This document shows positions 12,287-20,841 of a DNA stretch of 64,000 nt, piece by piece (positions within the stretch are counted from its first letter, which is position 1; every line of letters begins with the position of its first letter). The translations under genes and the position numbers were made by a program. This DNA comes from Pseudolabrys sp963742345 (lineage in GTDB: Bacteria > Pseudomonadota > Alphaproteobacteria > Rhizobiales > Xanthobacteraceae). The notes under the pieces are model-generated. The model was not told where the DNA came from. It saw nothing but the letters and a program-made list of their open reading frames with translations, and ran no database searches. The stretch is from the NCBI GenBank assembly GCA_963742345.1, contig CAVULO010000012.1, forward strand, positions 1 to 64,000, read 5' to 3'.

Positions 12287-13096
12287 GACAGATTATAACG
12301 TTAGGGTTGGGAACGATTCGCCAAGCCGCCATGGTTTCCCAGGCGAGTCGAGGCTGAACACGAACGCGCTCGGGCTCTGGGGCCTGGTGATCATGGGGAT
12401 CGCCTACATGGGCCTGGCGCTCACCGCCTGTTACCAATTCGGGATCATCGAGGGCATCACCGGCCCGATCGTCCCGCTCGCGTTCGCCGCGGTCACGGTG
12501 GCGATGCTGCCCACGGCGGCCAGCTACGCGATCATGAACAGCAGGCGGCCGTCAACCGGCTCGACCCTCACCTGGCTATGGGAGGCGACCACGCCGTCGC
12601 TCGGCGTCTGGCTCGGCTGGGTCCTGGTCATCGCCTACATCAACGGGTGCATCCTGCAGCCGGTCATGTTCGGGCTGTTCTTCAACTCGTTCCTCAACTT
12701 CTTCGGCGTCCACGCCGGGTACCTGAGCGCGACCCTGGCCGGCTTCATCCCGATCCTGATCGTCGGGTACATGACGAAGAAGGACATCCGGGTGTCCACC
12801 AAGGTGATCGGGTGGTTCATCGCGATCAAGGCCGGCTTCGTGGCGCTGCTCGCCCTGTTCATCATCATCAAGCAGGCGATCGCAGGGAACCTGTCCTTCC
12901 AGCCGCTCAACCCCACCGCCGCCACGGCGGGCTGGACGGGCTTCCTGAACGCGCTGCTGTTCGCCGTGCTGGCGATCGCAGCCTTCGACATCGTCGCCCC
13001 GATGGCGGAGGAGACGGAGAAAACACCACGCCGGCTGGTGCCGAGGGCGACCATCTACGTGACCATCGGGCCGGCCTGTACTGGGTGTTCACCTCG
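12285..13096 (+). CDS. APC-family amino acid permease, truncated at an assembly joint
   Basis: Polytopic inner-membrane transporter; about 265 of an expected ~480-500 residues are present. It shows the first membrane pair with GLWGLVIMGIAYMGLALTA, then TLTWLWEATTPSLGVWLGW, a run of further hydrophobic helices, and AIAAFDIVAPMAEETEKTPR, a typical APC loop. A one-base shift near 13,070 moves the frame to AGLYWVFTS; after 13,096 the sequence changes to mutL. Third codon positions are almost all G or C. ATG 12285 overlaps the start codon of the opposite gene and has no ribosome site, so the real start may lie downstream or be hidden by an error. Substrate class is amino acids or amines by family. 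Confidence 0.78.
12292..12297 (-). promoter_or_regulatory. Consensus -10 box (TATAAT) 5 bases upstream of the GntR start
   Basis: On the minus strand TATAAT is followed by only 5 bases and then the regulator's ATG, the layout expected for a leaderless transcript. The plus strand carries TATAAC at 12294-12299, so divergent transcripts may share this site. No good -35 is visible for either. Confidence 0.4.
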
Positions 13097-13099
13097 TTA
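13096..13099. other. Probable chimeric assembly junction
   Basis: Left of this point the plus strand encodes the middle of an APC permease. Right of it the minus strand encodes the last residues of MutL (YVELKLTD), which should continue for about eight more codons. Two proteins cut in mid-sequence at the same base, with a change of codon style, indicate a joint between unrelated molecules. Confidence 0.7.
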
Positions 13100-14877
13100 T
13101 CGGTCAGCTTCAATTCCACGTAAGTCGGCCGGCCGTGATTACATTGGCCCGAATTGGGGACCGCTTCCATCTCGCGCAGCAGCGCATTCATTTCCTCGGG
13201 CTTCAGCCGACGTCCAGCGCGAACCGAGCCGTAACAAGCCATCGTCGCCGAAACGTGCATGAGGCGGCGCTCCAGCGGCAATAAATCATCCCATTCCGCA
13301 ACATGCTCGGCGAGATCGTTGACCAGTCCCCTTAGGTCGACATCGCCCAGTATGGATGGCGTTTCGCGCACGGCCACGGCGCCGGGGCCGAACGTTTCGA
13401 TCACCAGGCCAAATTGCGCAAGTTCGTCGGCACGTGCAGCGAGCCGCGCAGCATCACTCTCGTCAAGTTCGACGATCTCGGGAATGAGAAGAATTTGCCT
13501 TGCAACGCCCGACTTCTCAATGGCCGCCTTCATGCGCTCGTAAACGATGCGCTCGTGAGCGGCGTGCTGATCGACGATCACGAGTCCATCGTGCGTCTGC
13601 GCCACGATATAGGTCTCATGAACCTGCGCACGCGCAGCGCCGAGCGGACGATCGAGCTGATCGGCTGCCGGTTCGAAACGCGCGACCGCGGCATCAGCAG
13701 CTGGTTCTCCGACGTCGAATGCGGTCTGCGCGGCTTCCGCAAAGCCGGCCGCCGCTCGGCCCCCGATCGAGGCAAAACCGGGCGGCCGCGCCGGTGATCG
13801 CCGCCAGTCATAGGCACCGCGGCGCGGCGATACGGCGGGACGAAACGTCTCGATTGTTGCACTGCCTCCGGTCGTTGCCGCCCGTTGGCCGTCACGAGCC
13901 AACGCCTCCTTCAGCGCGCTCACGATCAGCGCACGCACCAGGCCGGCATCGCGAAAACGAACCTCGGTTTTGGCCGGATGCACGTTGACATCGACCTCGC
14001 GCGTATCCAGCAAAACGAATAGTGCGACCACCGGATGCCGATCGCGCGGCAGATAGTCGGCATAGGCCGCACGCACGGCACCAAAAAGCAATTTGTCGCG
14101 TACCGGGCGTCCATTGACGAAAAGATATTGCCCAAGCGAATTGGCGCGCGAGAGCGTCGGTAACCCGGCAAAGCCGGTTACTCGTACATCGTTTTGCCCG
14201 GCGTCGATCGCGACTGCGTTGGCACGGAAATCGGGCCCAAGGACGTCGCCAAGCCGGGCAAGGTGATCGCCTTCAGCCGCGGGTCCCCAGGTCAATGGGG
14301 CACGTTCCTCGCCCGCCAACGTAAAGGATACGTCGGGCCGGCTCATGGCCAGGCGCCGCACAACATCTCGCACTGCCTCAGCCTCGCTGCGATCGGCCTT
14401 CAAGAATTTCAACCGCGCAGGCGTCGCATGGAAAAGATCACGGACTTCGACCGTGGTTCCGTGCCCGAGAGAAGCCGGCTTCGCCGCCGATTTCTCGCCA
14501 GCGTCAACCGTAATGCTCCATGCATGCGAACTCTCGGCGTGGCGCGCGGTGATGGTCAGACTCGCTGCAGCGCCAATCGACGGCAGCGCCTCGCCACGAA
14601 AACCAAGCGTGCGGATCGATAGCAAATCGTCGCTATCAAGTTTGGATGTCGCATGCCGCTCTACTGCGAGTTCAAGATCCGCGCGGATCATCCCCTCGCC
14701 GTCGTCCGTGACGCGGATCAGCCGCCGGCCACCCCCATCCGTCAGCACATCGATGCGGCGCGCGCCGGCATCGAGCGCATTTTCGACCAGCTCCTTGACG
14801 ACACTTGCCGGCCTCTCAACCACCTCGCCGGCGGCGATCCGGTTGATGACAGCCTCTGATAACTGGCGAACACGCAT
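13099..14877 (-). CDS. mutL: DNA mismatch repair endonuclease MutL, lacks last few residues
   Basis: GHKL ATPase and endonuclease that couples MutS mismatch recognition to strand incision. It has the N-terminal ATPase signature (VKELVENALDAGA, DDGEGM, TLGFRGEAL), the transducer domain with NGRPVRDKLL and NVHPAKTEVRF, and a variable proline-rich linker (~residues 345-425). The C-terminal dimerisation domain carries the metal motif DQHAAHERIVYE (DQHA-x2-E-x4-E) and GQCNHGRPT. These motifs indicate an endonuclease-active MutL. The frame is intact to residue 593 and then meets the junction; only about eight residues are lost. The apparent extension to 12,907 is antisense to the permease and not real. 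Confidence 0.95.
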
Positions 14878-14968
14878 TGCGGGGGGCCTGGTCCGAATCG
14901 GGCTGACTCTACCGGCGCGCTACGGCGGCTGCGAGGCAACGGAGCGAACTGCCCCCGCTATCCCAGGC

Positions 14969-15392
14969 CTAATCCCAGCCCGGCTTGCTGCGGCGCAGGG
15001 TTTTGATGCCCGAGCGGTGCTTTTTGGTCTCCAGCCTCTCACGCCTTTGCGCCTTGGGCACCTTCGTCGGTCGCCGCGGCGTCGGCCTGACTGCAGCCTG
15101 CCGGATCATGTCAAACAGGCGTTCGCGGGCATCTTCCCGATTGCGTTCCTGCGTCCGATGCTGCTGCGCGACGATGACTATGACGCCTTCCTTTGTCAGC
15201 CGCTTGCCGGCAATGCGCATGAGCCGCACCGCGACATCGTTCGGCAAAGACGGCGAGTGCCGCGCGTCGAAGCGAAGCTGAACCGCGGACGAAACCTTGT
15301 TGACGTTCTGCCCGCCAGGTCCAGAGGCGCGCACGAAAGATTCCGAAAGCTCGGACTTCCTGAATGGAGATTGTGTCTGTGATAGGGATCAT
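14969..15392 (-). CDS. arfB: Alternative ribosome-rescue factor ArfB / peptidyl-tRNA hydrolase (frameshifted)
   Basis: Class I release-factor-like protein that hydrolyses peptidyl-tRNA on stalled ribosomes lacking a stop codon. The catalytic GGQ is in FVRASGPGGQNVNKVSSAV, and the basic C-terminal tail (RRPTKVPKAQRRERLETKK) fits insertion into the empty mRNA channel. Length ~140 residues is normal. One base error near 15,358 separates the start (MIPITDTISIQ) from SELSESFVRASG. It follows pgi on the same strand by 9 bases, so the two are probably cotranscribed, and it precedes mutL. Confidence 0.9.
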
Positions 15393-15401
15393 GACCCGCT
15401 G

Positions 15402-16712
15402 TCACGACATCAGATATTTTTTTGCAAGAACCTTGCCTTCTTCCACTGCCGGCTGGTCGAACGGGTCGATCCCAAGAAGATGCGCCGCGATGATCGTCTC
15501 CAGCATAAAATGCATCATCAGTTCGCCAAGGGCTTCCTCATCGAGCCTGTTGATGTGAATTGTACGCACCGGGCAACCGTTCTTCGCCAGCGTTTCCGCA
15601 GTCGCGCGCCCTTCGGCGGCAACCAGATCACCGATGCTCTTTCCGGCGAAACCCGGTTCGCCCGCAAGTTTTGCAAGGTCGCCGTCCATGGACGGACCGC
15701 TTCCCGCGCCATCAACCGTTATGACAGTGAAGAGCTTGTCGCGCGGACCGCCGATGAACAACTGCAATTGGCTGTGCTGATCGACCGGCCCGAGCGCCGC
15801 GAGGGGCGTCGTACCCTTGCCATTTTTGCCAAGACTTTCAGCCCAGAGCTGCACATACCAATGCGTGAAGCGCTGTAAGCGATCGCAGTACGCCATCAGG
15901 ACACTGATTGATTTCCCTTTGCTCTCGGAGACAGCAACCGAGAGCGCAGCGCCGACCGCCGACGGCACCTGCATCGCCGGCTTTTTTGCGAGAACAGGCG
16001 CCAGTGCGATGCCGGCGCCCTCGCGCACCGCGGCAATGTCGAGACCCAGAAATGCCGCGGGCAGCAGACCGACATTGGTCAATGCCGAGTAGCGACCGCC
16101 GACACCGGTATCATGGTCGAGCATGGGGACGCGGAATTTGCCGAGCAGATCACGCAAGCCGTTCACCTTGCCGGATCTGGACGGCTCGCTGATCCCCAAG
16201 AAGATATCCGGAATGCGCGTCTGCAGTCCCGCCCTTCACCGCCGACAGGGCAGCGATCGTCTGCATCAACGTCTCGGCGGTTCCGCCGGATTTGGAAATC
16301 GCGATGAACCGCGTGGTTCCGTGTGGCAGTCTGGCAAGCAGAGTTTCAAAACTGTCCGGATCGAGATTGTCGATGAAATGCAGTTGAGGCGGTGCGCGCA
16401 ATACGCCGACGCCCGGTACGGCAAACCCCGCAAGTTGCGCCAAAGTTTGGCCGCCGAGGCTGGAGCCGTCGGTACCGAGAATGACGATGTCGGTTGCCCG
16501 GTCTGCGAGCCGGCGCGCGGTATGGTTGATCGTCTCCAGGTCCGCGTGAGTTTCGGGTAAACGCAGCAGAGGCAGAGTGCGGTCGGCATGCCGGGCCCGA
16601 AGCCGGTCAAGCGCGCCTTCCGCCCGCGCCAGGGCGGTTTTCAGCGCGTCTGCGGCGAGCCGTGTGGTCCAATTTCTCTTCGCGCGCACTGTCGATCGAT
16701 TGGACGATGTTC
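15402..16712 (-). CDS. pgi: Glucose-6-phosphate isomerase, short form (frameshifted)
   Basis: Interconverts glucose-6-phosphate and fructose-6-phosphate in the cytoplasm. SIS-type features are visible: TDIVILGTDGSSLGGQTLAQ, RFIAISKSGGTAETLMQ, LGISEPSRSGKVNGL, TGVGGRYSALTNVGLLPAA, FTHWYVQLWAESLGK and a C-terminal FDQPAVEEGKVLAKKYL. The rebuilt length of ~435 residues resembles the isomerase half of rhizobial transaldolase/isomerase fusions rather than the 550-residue E. coli type. Two frame breaks occur, one near 16,665 after MNIVQSIDSARE and one near 16,230 after ALSAVKG. Start ATG 16,712 gives the conserved N-terminus. Confidence 0.88.
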
Positions 16713-16770
16713 ATGTCGGTATTTGCCTAAGTTCGCGCAAGAGGCGCAACGGCGGAGACCAACGCGACCG

Positions 16771-18103
16771 CTACTCTGTCGCTTCGCTCGACGTCAGCCC
16801 CTTCGGCCGGCCGGCAATCGTTACCAGCAAGCCGCCGCCGTACAGGCGATTCGCCACGCGCTTTGCATCCTCGATGGTTACCGCATCGATCAGAGCGCCG
16901 CGCCGCTGAATATAGTCGATGCCGAGATTGTCGATCTGAATTTGGGTGAATTGCGTCGCGATTTTGCCGGAAGTGTCAAGCGTAAGCGCATAGGACCCTT
17001 TGAGGAATGACTTGGCGGCAGCGAGCTCGTCGGGCGTCGGTCCTTCGTCCGCCATTCGCTTGATTTCTTGCTCGATCACCGCCAGCGCATCGGCCGTGCG
17101 ATCAGCCCGCGTGGCGGTACCGCCAAGCACGAGCGCCGCGCTGCGGAACCAGACCAGACTGTCGGACACGCCGTAGGCCAGCCCGCGCTTTTCGCGCACT
17201 TCCCTGTAGAGGCGTGACGAAAAGCTGCCGCCACCCAGAATATGATTGACGATGTAGGCGGCCATGAATTCGGGATCCTGACGCGCGATGCCCTGCCCGC
17301 CGAAAGTGACGACGGCCTGCGGCACGTCGACATTGATCACGATGCGCCGACCGAGGCCGCTCGGCGTCGCGTTCGCCATCGGCTTGAGATCGTTTTTCGC
17401 GGCAGCGCACCGAATGCACGGTCGATCAGCACGCCGGCCGTTTTTGCATCGATGTCACCGACGATCGAAATTTTCAACTCGTTGCGCGCGAACACGCGAC
17501 GCACATAGTTCGCGCAGGTCGTCGGCGGTCACGCGCGGCACTGATTCTAGGGTGCCCCTAGTTTCACGGCCGTAGGGGTGATCGGGAAATGCGGTCTTCC
17601 ACCAGCGCCGGCTGGCGAGATCATTGGGATTGGTCGTATCGCGTTGCAGACCGGCCAGTTCTCTGCCGCCGCATACGCTCGATGGCATCGGCGTCGAAAC
17701 GCGGGCTTGAGAGCGCCAGGCGCAGCAAGTCGAAAGCTTCATCGCGGTACTCGTTCAACGAGCGCAGCGATCCGTGAATATAGTCGCGTCCGACCTGAAA
17801 GCCGAGTTCGATCGCGTGACTTCCAGACGCTCATGGAAGGTCTTGCCGTCGAGGTCGCCGGCGCCTTCGTCAAGCAAATCCGCTGCAAGATTGGCGGTTC
17901 CGGACTTTGTCCGCCTCGTCCTGGGTGGCACCGCCATGGAATGCGTAGTTAAGCGTAACCAGCGGTACGGCCTTTTCGCGGACCAGCCAGGCCTCAATGC
18001 CGGAAGGGCTGACGATCTTTTCGATCGTCATTGCCGAGGCGGCACCCGCCCCCGCAGTCACTGCAAAAGCAGCAAAGAGAATCGATACAACGAGCCGCGT
18101 CAT
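16771..18103 (-). CDS. M16 family peptidase-like protein, non-catalytic partner (multiple frameshifts)
   Basis: Second of two adjacent pitrilysin-fold genes. A signal peptide (MTRLVVSILFAAFAVTAGAG) precedes MTIEKIVSPSGIEAWLV and YAFHGGATQDEADKSGTANL. At the place where M16 enzymes have HxxEH this protein reads TANLAADLLDEGAG, so the zinc ligands are absent. Later segments are ELGFQVGRDYIHGSLRSLNE, KTAFPDHPYGRETRGTLESV, and a clean C-terminal third from 17,379 (PQAVVTFGGQGIARQDPEFM, then FSSRLYREVREKRGLAYGVS). At least four base errors lie between 17,400 and 17,930. Its start overlaps the stop of the active partner (ATGA), as expected for an obligate pair in the periplasm. Confidence 0.85.
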
Positions 18104-19470
18104 GATCGCTTCTCCACCTGCGGGCTTACGTCCTTGATCAAATAGCCGGTGACCGAGCGCCGCTTGTCGAGCCATTGCCGAGCAGCATCCCGCACCTGGT
18201 CGGCTGTGACGGCGCGGATGCGATCCGACCAATGCCGGACGTCATTGACGGACGCGCCGGTGGTCAGCGCAGTGCCGTACCAGCGAGCCATGCTGGCCTG
18301 GTTGTCCTGTGCATAGACAGCGTCTGCGATTAAACGGGTTTTGGTGCGTTCCAGCTCGTCTTCTGTGACGCCCTTCGCGATAACCTGGGCGACGACTGCG
18401 TCGGCTTCCGCTTCAAGCTGGGGCAACGTAACTCCAGGGCGCGGCGAACCGTGAATACCGAATTTGGACATGTCCAGCGCGTTTGCGTCATACCAGGCGT
18501 CGGCGGCGACCGCGATTTGCTTGTCGACGACGAGGGCGCGATAGAGGCGGCTGTTGGAGCCGCTCCCGAGAATGTGGGCGAGCACTTCGAGCGCTTCGGA
18601 CACTCGCCGCGCTTACCCGTAGTGAACGACGGCACCAGGTACTCCCGTTGCAGGGTCGGCATCTCAACTCGCGCCGTCGGCGAGTGTGAGCGAGCGCACT
18701 GCCACAGGCGGCGGCTCTTGCGCTCGCATGCGCAGCCCGATGGCGGCCATGTGACGGGGTACCTTGCCGTAGGTTTCTTCTGCAAGCGTCCGCGCCTGTG
18801 CAGGGTCGACGTCCCCGGCGATCACCACCACTGCGTTATTGGGCGCGTAGAAGCGGCGATAGAAACCGATAGCGTCGTCGCGGGAAAGCTCTTCCATTTC
18901 GTGCCGCCAGCCGATCACCGGCTTGCCGTACGGGTGATTGAGAAAAAGCGCAGCGTCGATCTGCTCGCCGAGACGAGCGCGTGGATTGTTTCCAACCCGC
19001 TGGTTCTGCTCTTCGAGAATGACATTGCGCTCGGGCAAAACGACCTCATCAGTGAGTTGCAGACCGGTCATGCGGTCGGCCTCGAACTCCATGACCGTCT
19101 TGAGCTGCTCGCTTGGCACGCGCTGGAAATAGCCGGTGTAATCCTGCGAGGTGAAGGCATTTTCCTGGCCGCCGATGCGCGCGACCACCTGCGAAAACTT
19201 TCCAGCGGGATTTTTGGCGGTGCCCTTGAACATGAGGTGCTCAAGGAAATGCGCCAACCCCGACTTGCCCGCCGTTTCATCGGCGGCGCCGACCTTGTAC
19301 CAGATCATATGCGTGACCACCGGTGCCCGGTGGTCGGGGATGACTACAAGCTCCAGTCCGTTTGCAAGCGTGAAGTCGGCAATTTCGGGGGCCGCCTGCT
19401 CGGCGGCAAGCGAAGAAGAGGCAAGCGCGCCAACGAGCGCGATGAGCGTAAAGTTTATTTTGGCAAGCAC
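18100..19470 (-). CDS. M16 family zinc metallopeptidase, catalytic subunit (frameshifted)
   Basis: Secreted pitrilysin-type protease. After a signal peptide (INFTLIALVGALASSSLAAE) comes FTLANGLELVVIPDHRAPVV, then the inverted zinc motif HxxEH in GLAHFLEHLMFKGT. The downstream glutamate region ERNVILEEQNQRVGNNPRAR and FYAPNNAVVVIAGDV follow. The C-terminal domain (EALEVLAHILGSGSNSRLYR) is in a different frame; shifts lie near 18,660 and 18,610. I prefer GTG 19,470 because it places the signal peptide at the N-terminus; an in-frame ATG exists at 19,509. It is followed without a gap by its non-catalytic partner. Substrate unknown; likely periplasmic peptide turnover. Confidence 0.88.
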
Positions 19471-19564
19471 GATGTCAGACCTGGCTATGTTGCGGTCGCC
19501 CCGCAGCACAAAATTGGATTACGCCGCCAGCCACGCAACAAAGCTGGACCGTCGGCCGTCACGT

Positions 19565-20278
19565 TTATCGGGTCAGCTCACCGCGTGTGGTGTAGCTATC
19601 GGTCGCCTTCGGCGCGCCTGCCTTGCCCGCGCCGTAGGGCTGATCTGGCGACGGAGTTTGATAGCCGGGCGGAGGATCGGTCAGCGAGGTGCGCGGCGGT
19701 TCGCCCGTGAATTTTACCGATTCTTCTTTATTGCCGCCAAACATTGAACCGAACACACTTTTGGAACTGGAGCCAAGCTGGGATGGCAGCAGTTGATTTC
19801 CGAAGCCTGAGGCCGGTGCGTCATAGCCATTGTCTGTCTGCGCCTGCTTTTTCTTGGCCTTGGCGCGGCCTCCGGGAGTCAATTGATCCGGGCGCAGCGG
19901 ATTCTGCTCTCGTTCGCGCTCGTCGCTGATGTTGCGATCTCTCGCCGCTGCCGCGTCCGCTTTACGGCGGGCGACGTCAGGGTCCTTCGGCCAGGCCGGA
20001 TTGTTGGCGATTGCGGAGTCGCCCTGCTCAGGCGGCGGCAGAGCGCGACCAGGTGGCAGCACAAGCGGCGCGCGTTCCTGATAATTGATGGTCGCCTCGC
20101 CGTCGCGTTTGAGGCCGAGCCCTTCCATGATGCCGCGCAAAAATTTCTGGTCGGCCGGAACATCGTCGTCAGCCGCACGCGCGGCGGCAGGTACAAGCAC
20201 GGCGGCCGCGCCGAGCGCCAGCCCCAGGGCGGCGCCCGCGCTAAAAACGGTAGTCGTACGTTTGCGCCTGGTGTTCAT
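19565..20278 (-). CDS. Secreted proline-rich hypothetical protein
   Basis: About 237 residues. A cleavable signal peptide (TVFSAGAALGLALGAAAVLV, then AARA) is followed by a short folded-looking segment (DQKFLRGIMEGLGLKRDG, NYQERAPLVLPPGRALPPP). The rest is a long low-complexity tail rich in Pro, Gly, Lys and Asp. The RAPLVLPPGRALPPPE pattern and the position between lspA and M16 genes resemble DUF3035 (BamF-like) proteins of alphaproteobacteria, but I cannot confirm membership. Start taken at the ATG (20,278) giving the signal peptide; an in-frame ATG at 20,314 would add 12 residues. Function unknown; probably an envelope protein. Confidence 0.6.
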   Translation of the reverse strand: MNTRRKRTTTVFSAGAALGLALGAAAVLVPAAARAADDDVPADQKFLRGIMEGLGLKRDGEATINYQERAPLVLPPGRALPPPEQGDSAIANNPAWPKDPDVARRKADAAAARDRNISDEREREQNPLRPDQLTPGGRAKAKKKQAQTDNGYDAPASGFGNQLLPSQLGSSSKSVFGSMFGGNKEESVKFTGEPPRTSLTDPPPGYQTPSPDQPYGAGKAGAPKATDSYTTRGELTR

Positions 20279-20328
20279 CCGGACCCGGACCCTGGAACCA
20301 TTGAATTGTCGCAACTCTTGGCGGCCGA

Positions 20329-20838
20329 TCAGGGCGCTTTTGCGGCGCGATCCGCTGTCAACGATTCATACAACAGGCCAATAACCCCGGCAACGATGGC
20401 TACATCGGCCAGGTTAAAAACATACCAGTTGAACTGCCAATTCGGCGTCGAAATGTGGAAAAAGACGAAATCGGCGACCCAGCCATAGGCCAAACGGTCT
20501 ATGGCGTTGCCAAGAGCTCCCCCGATGATAAGGCCCAGCGAGAGGGCGGTGAGCCGGTCTTTGGCGCGCGCAAGCCAGATCCAGAGCAACAGCACGGCGA
20601 CCGCCTTGAAGACGAGCAAGACCCACTGACCAAGCGGGCCCGGGGTCTGGAACAGGCCGTAGCTGATGCCTGTGTTGCGCGCCAGAATGATGTCGATAAA
20701 TGGGCCAATCCGTACCGGGCCATTGGCGGCAAGTTCGAACACAAACAGGAGGTAAACTTTGCTGGCCTGGTCGAGGAGGCAGGCGATCGCCGCCACGGAA
20801 ACCCCGAATCGCGTTTGCGGACCGGTGACGTAAGACAC
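20329..20838 (-). CDS. lspA: Lipoprotein signal peptidase
   Basis: Inner-membrane aspartyl protease that removes the signal peptide of prolipoproteins after diacylglyceryl transfer. 169 residues, four transmembrane helices. Family motifs are LLDQASK (first conserved Asp), ARNTGISYG, GGALGNAIDRLAYGWVADF (catalytic Asp of the NxxDR motif) and YVFNLADVAIVAG (second catalytic Asp). The gene lies 3 bases downstream of ileS on the same strand, the usual ileS-lspA arrangement. Confidence 0.96.
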   Translation of the reverse strand: MSYVTGPQTRFGVSVAAIACLLDQASKVYLLFVFELAANGPVRIGPFIDIILARNTGISYGLFQTPGPLGQWVLLVFKAVAVLLLWIWLARAKDRLTALSLGLIIGGALGNAIDRLAYGWVADFVFFHISTPNWQFNWYVFNLADVAIVAGVIGLLYESLTADRAAKAP

Positions 20839-20841
20839 GGA

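Noticed and set aside
12907..13098. In-frame extension of the MutL reading frame by about 64 codons
   Set aside because: It is antisense to the APC permease, lacks MutL homology, and begins exactly at the assembly joint.
15402..19470. Programmed frameshifting in pgi and the M16 genes
   Set aside because: Breaks are scattered, differ in direction and lack slippery sites or a common motif; sequencing error is simpler.
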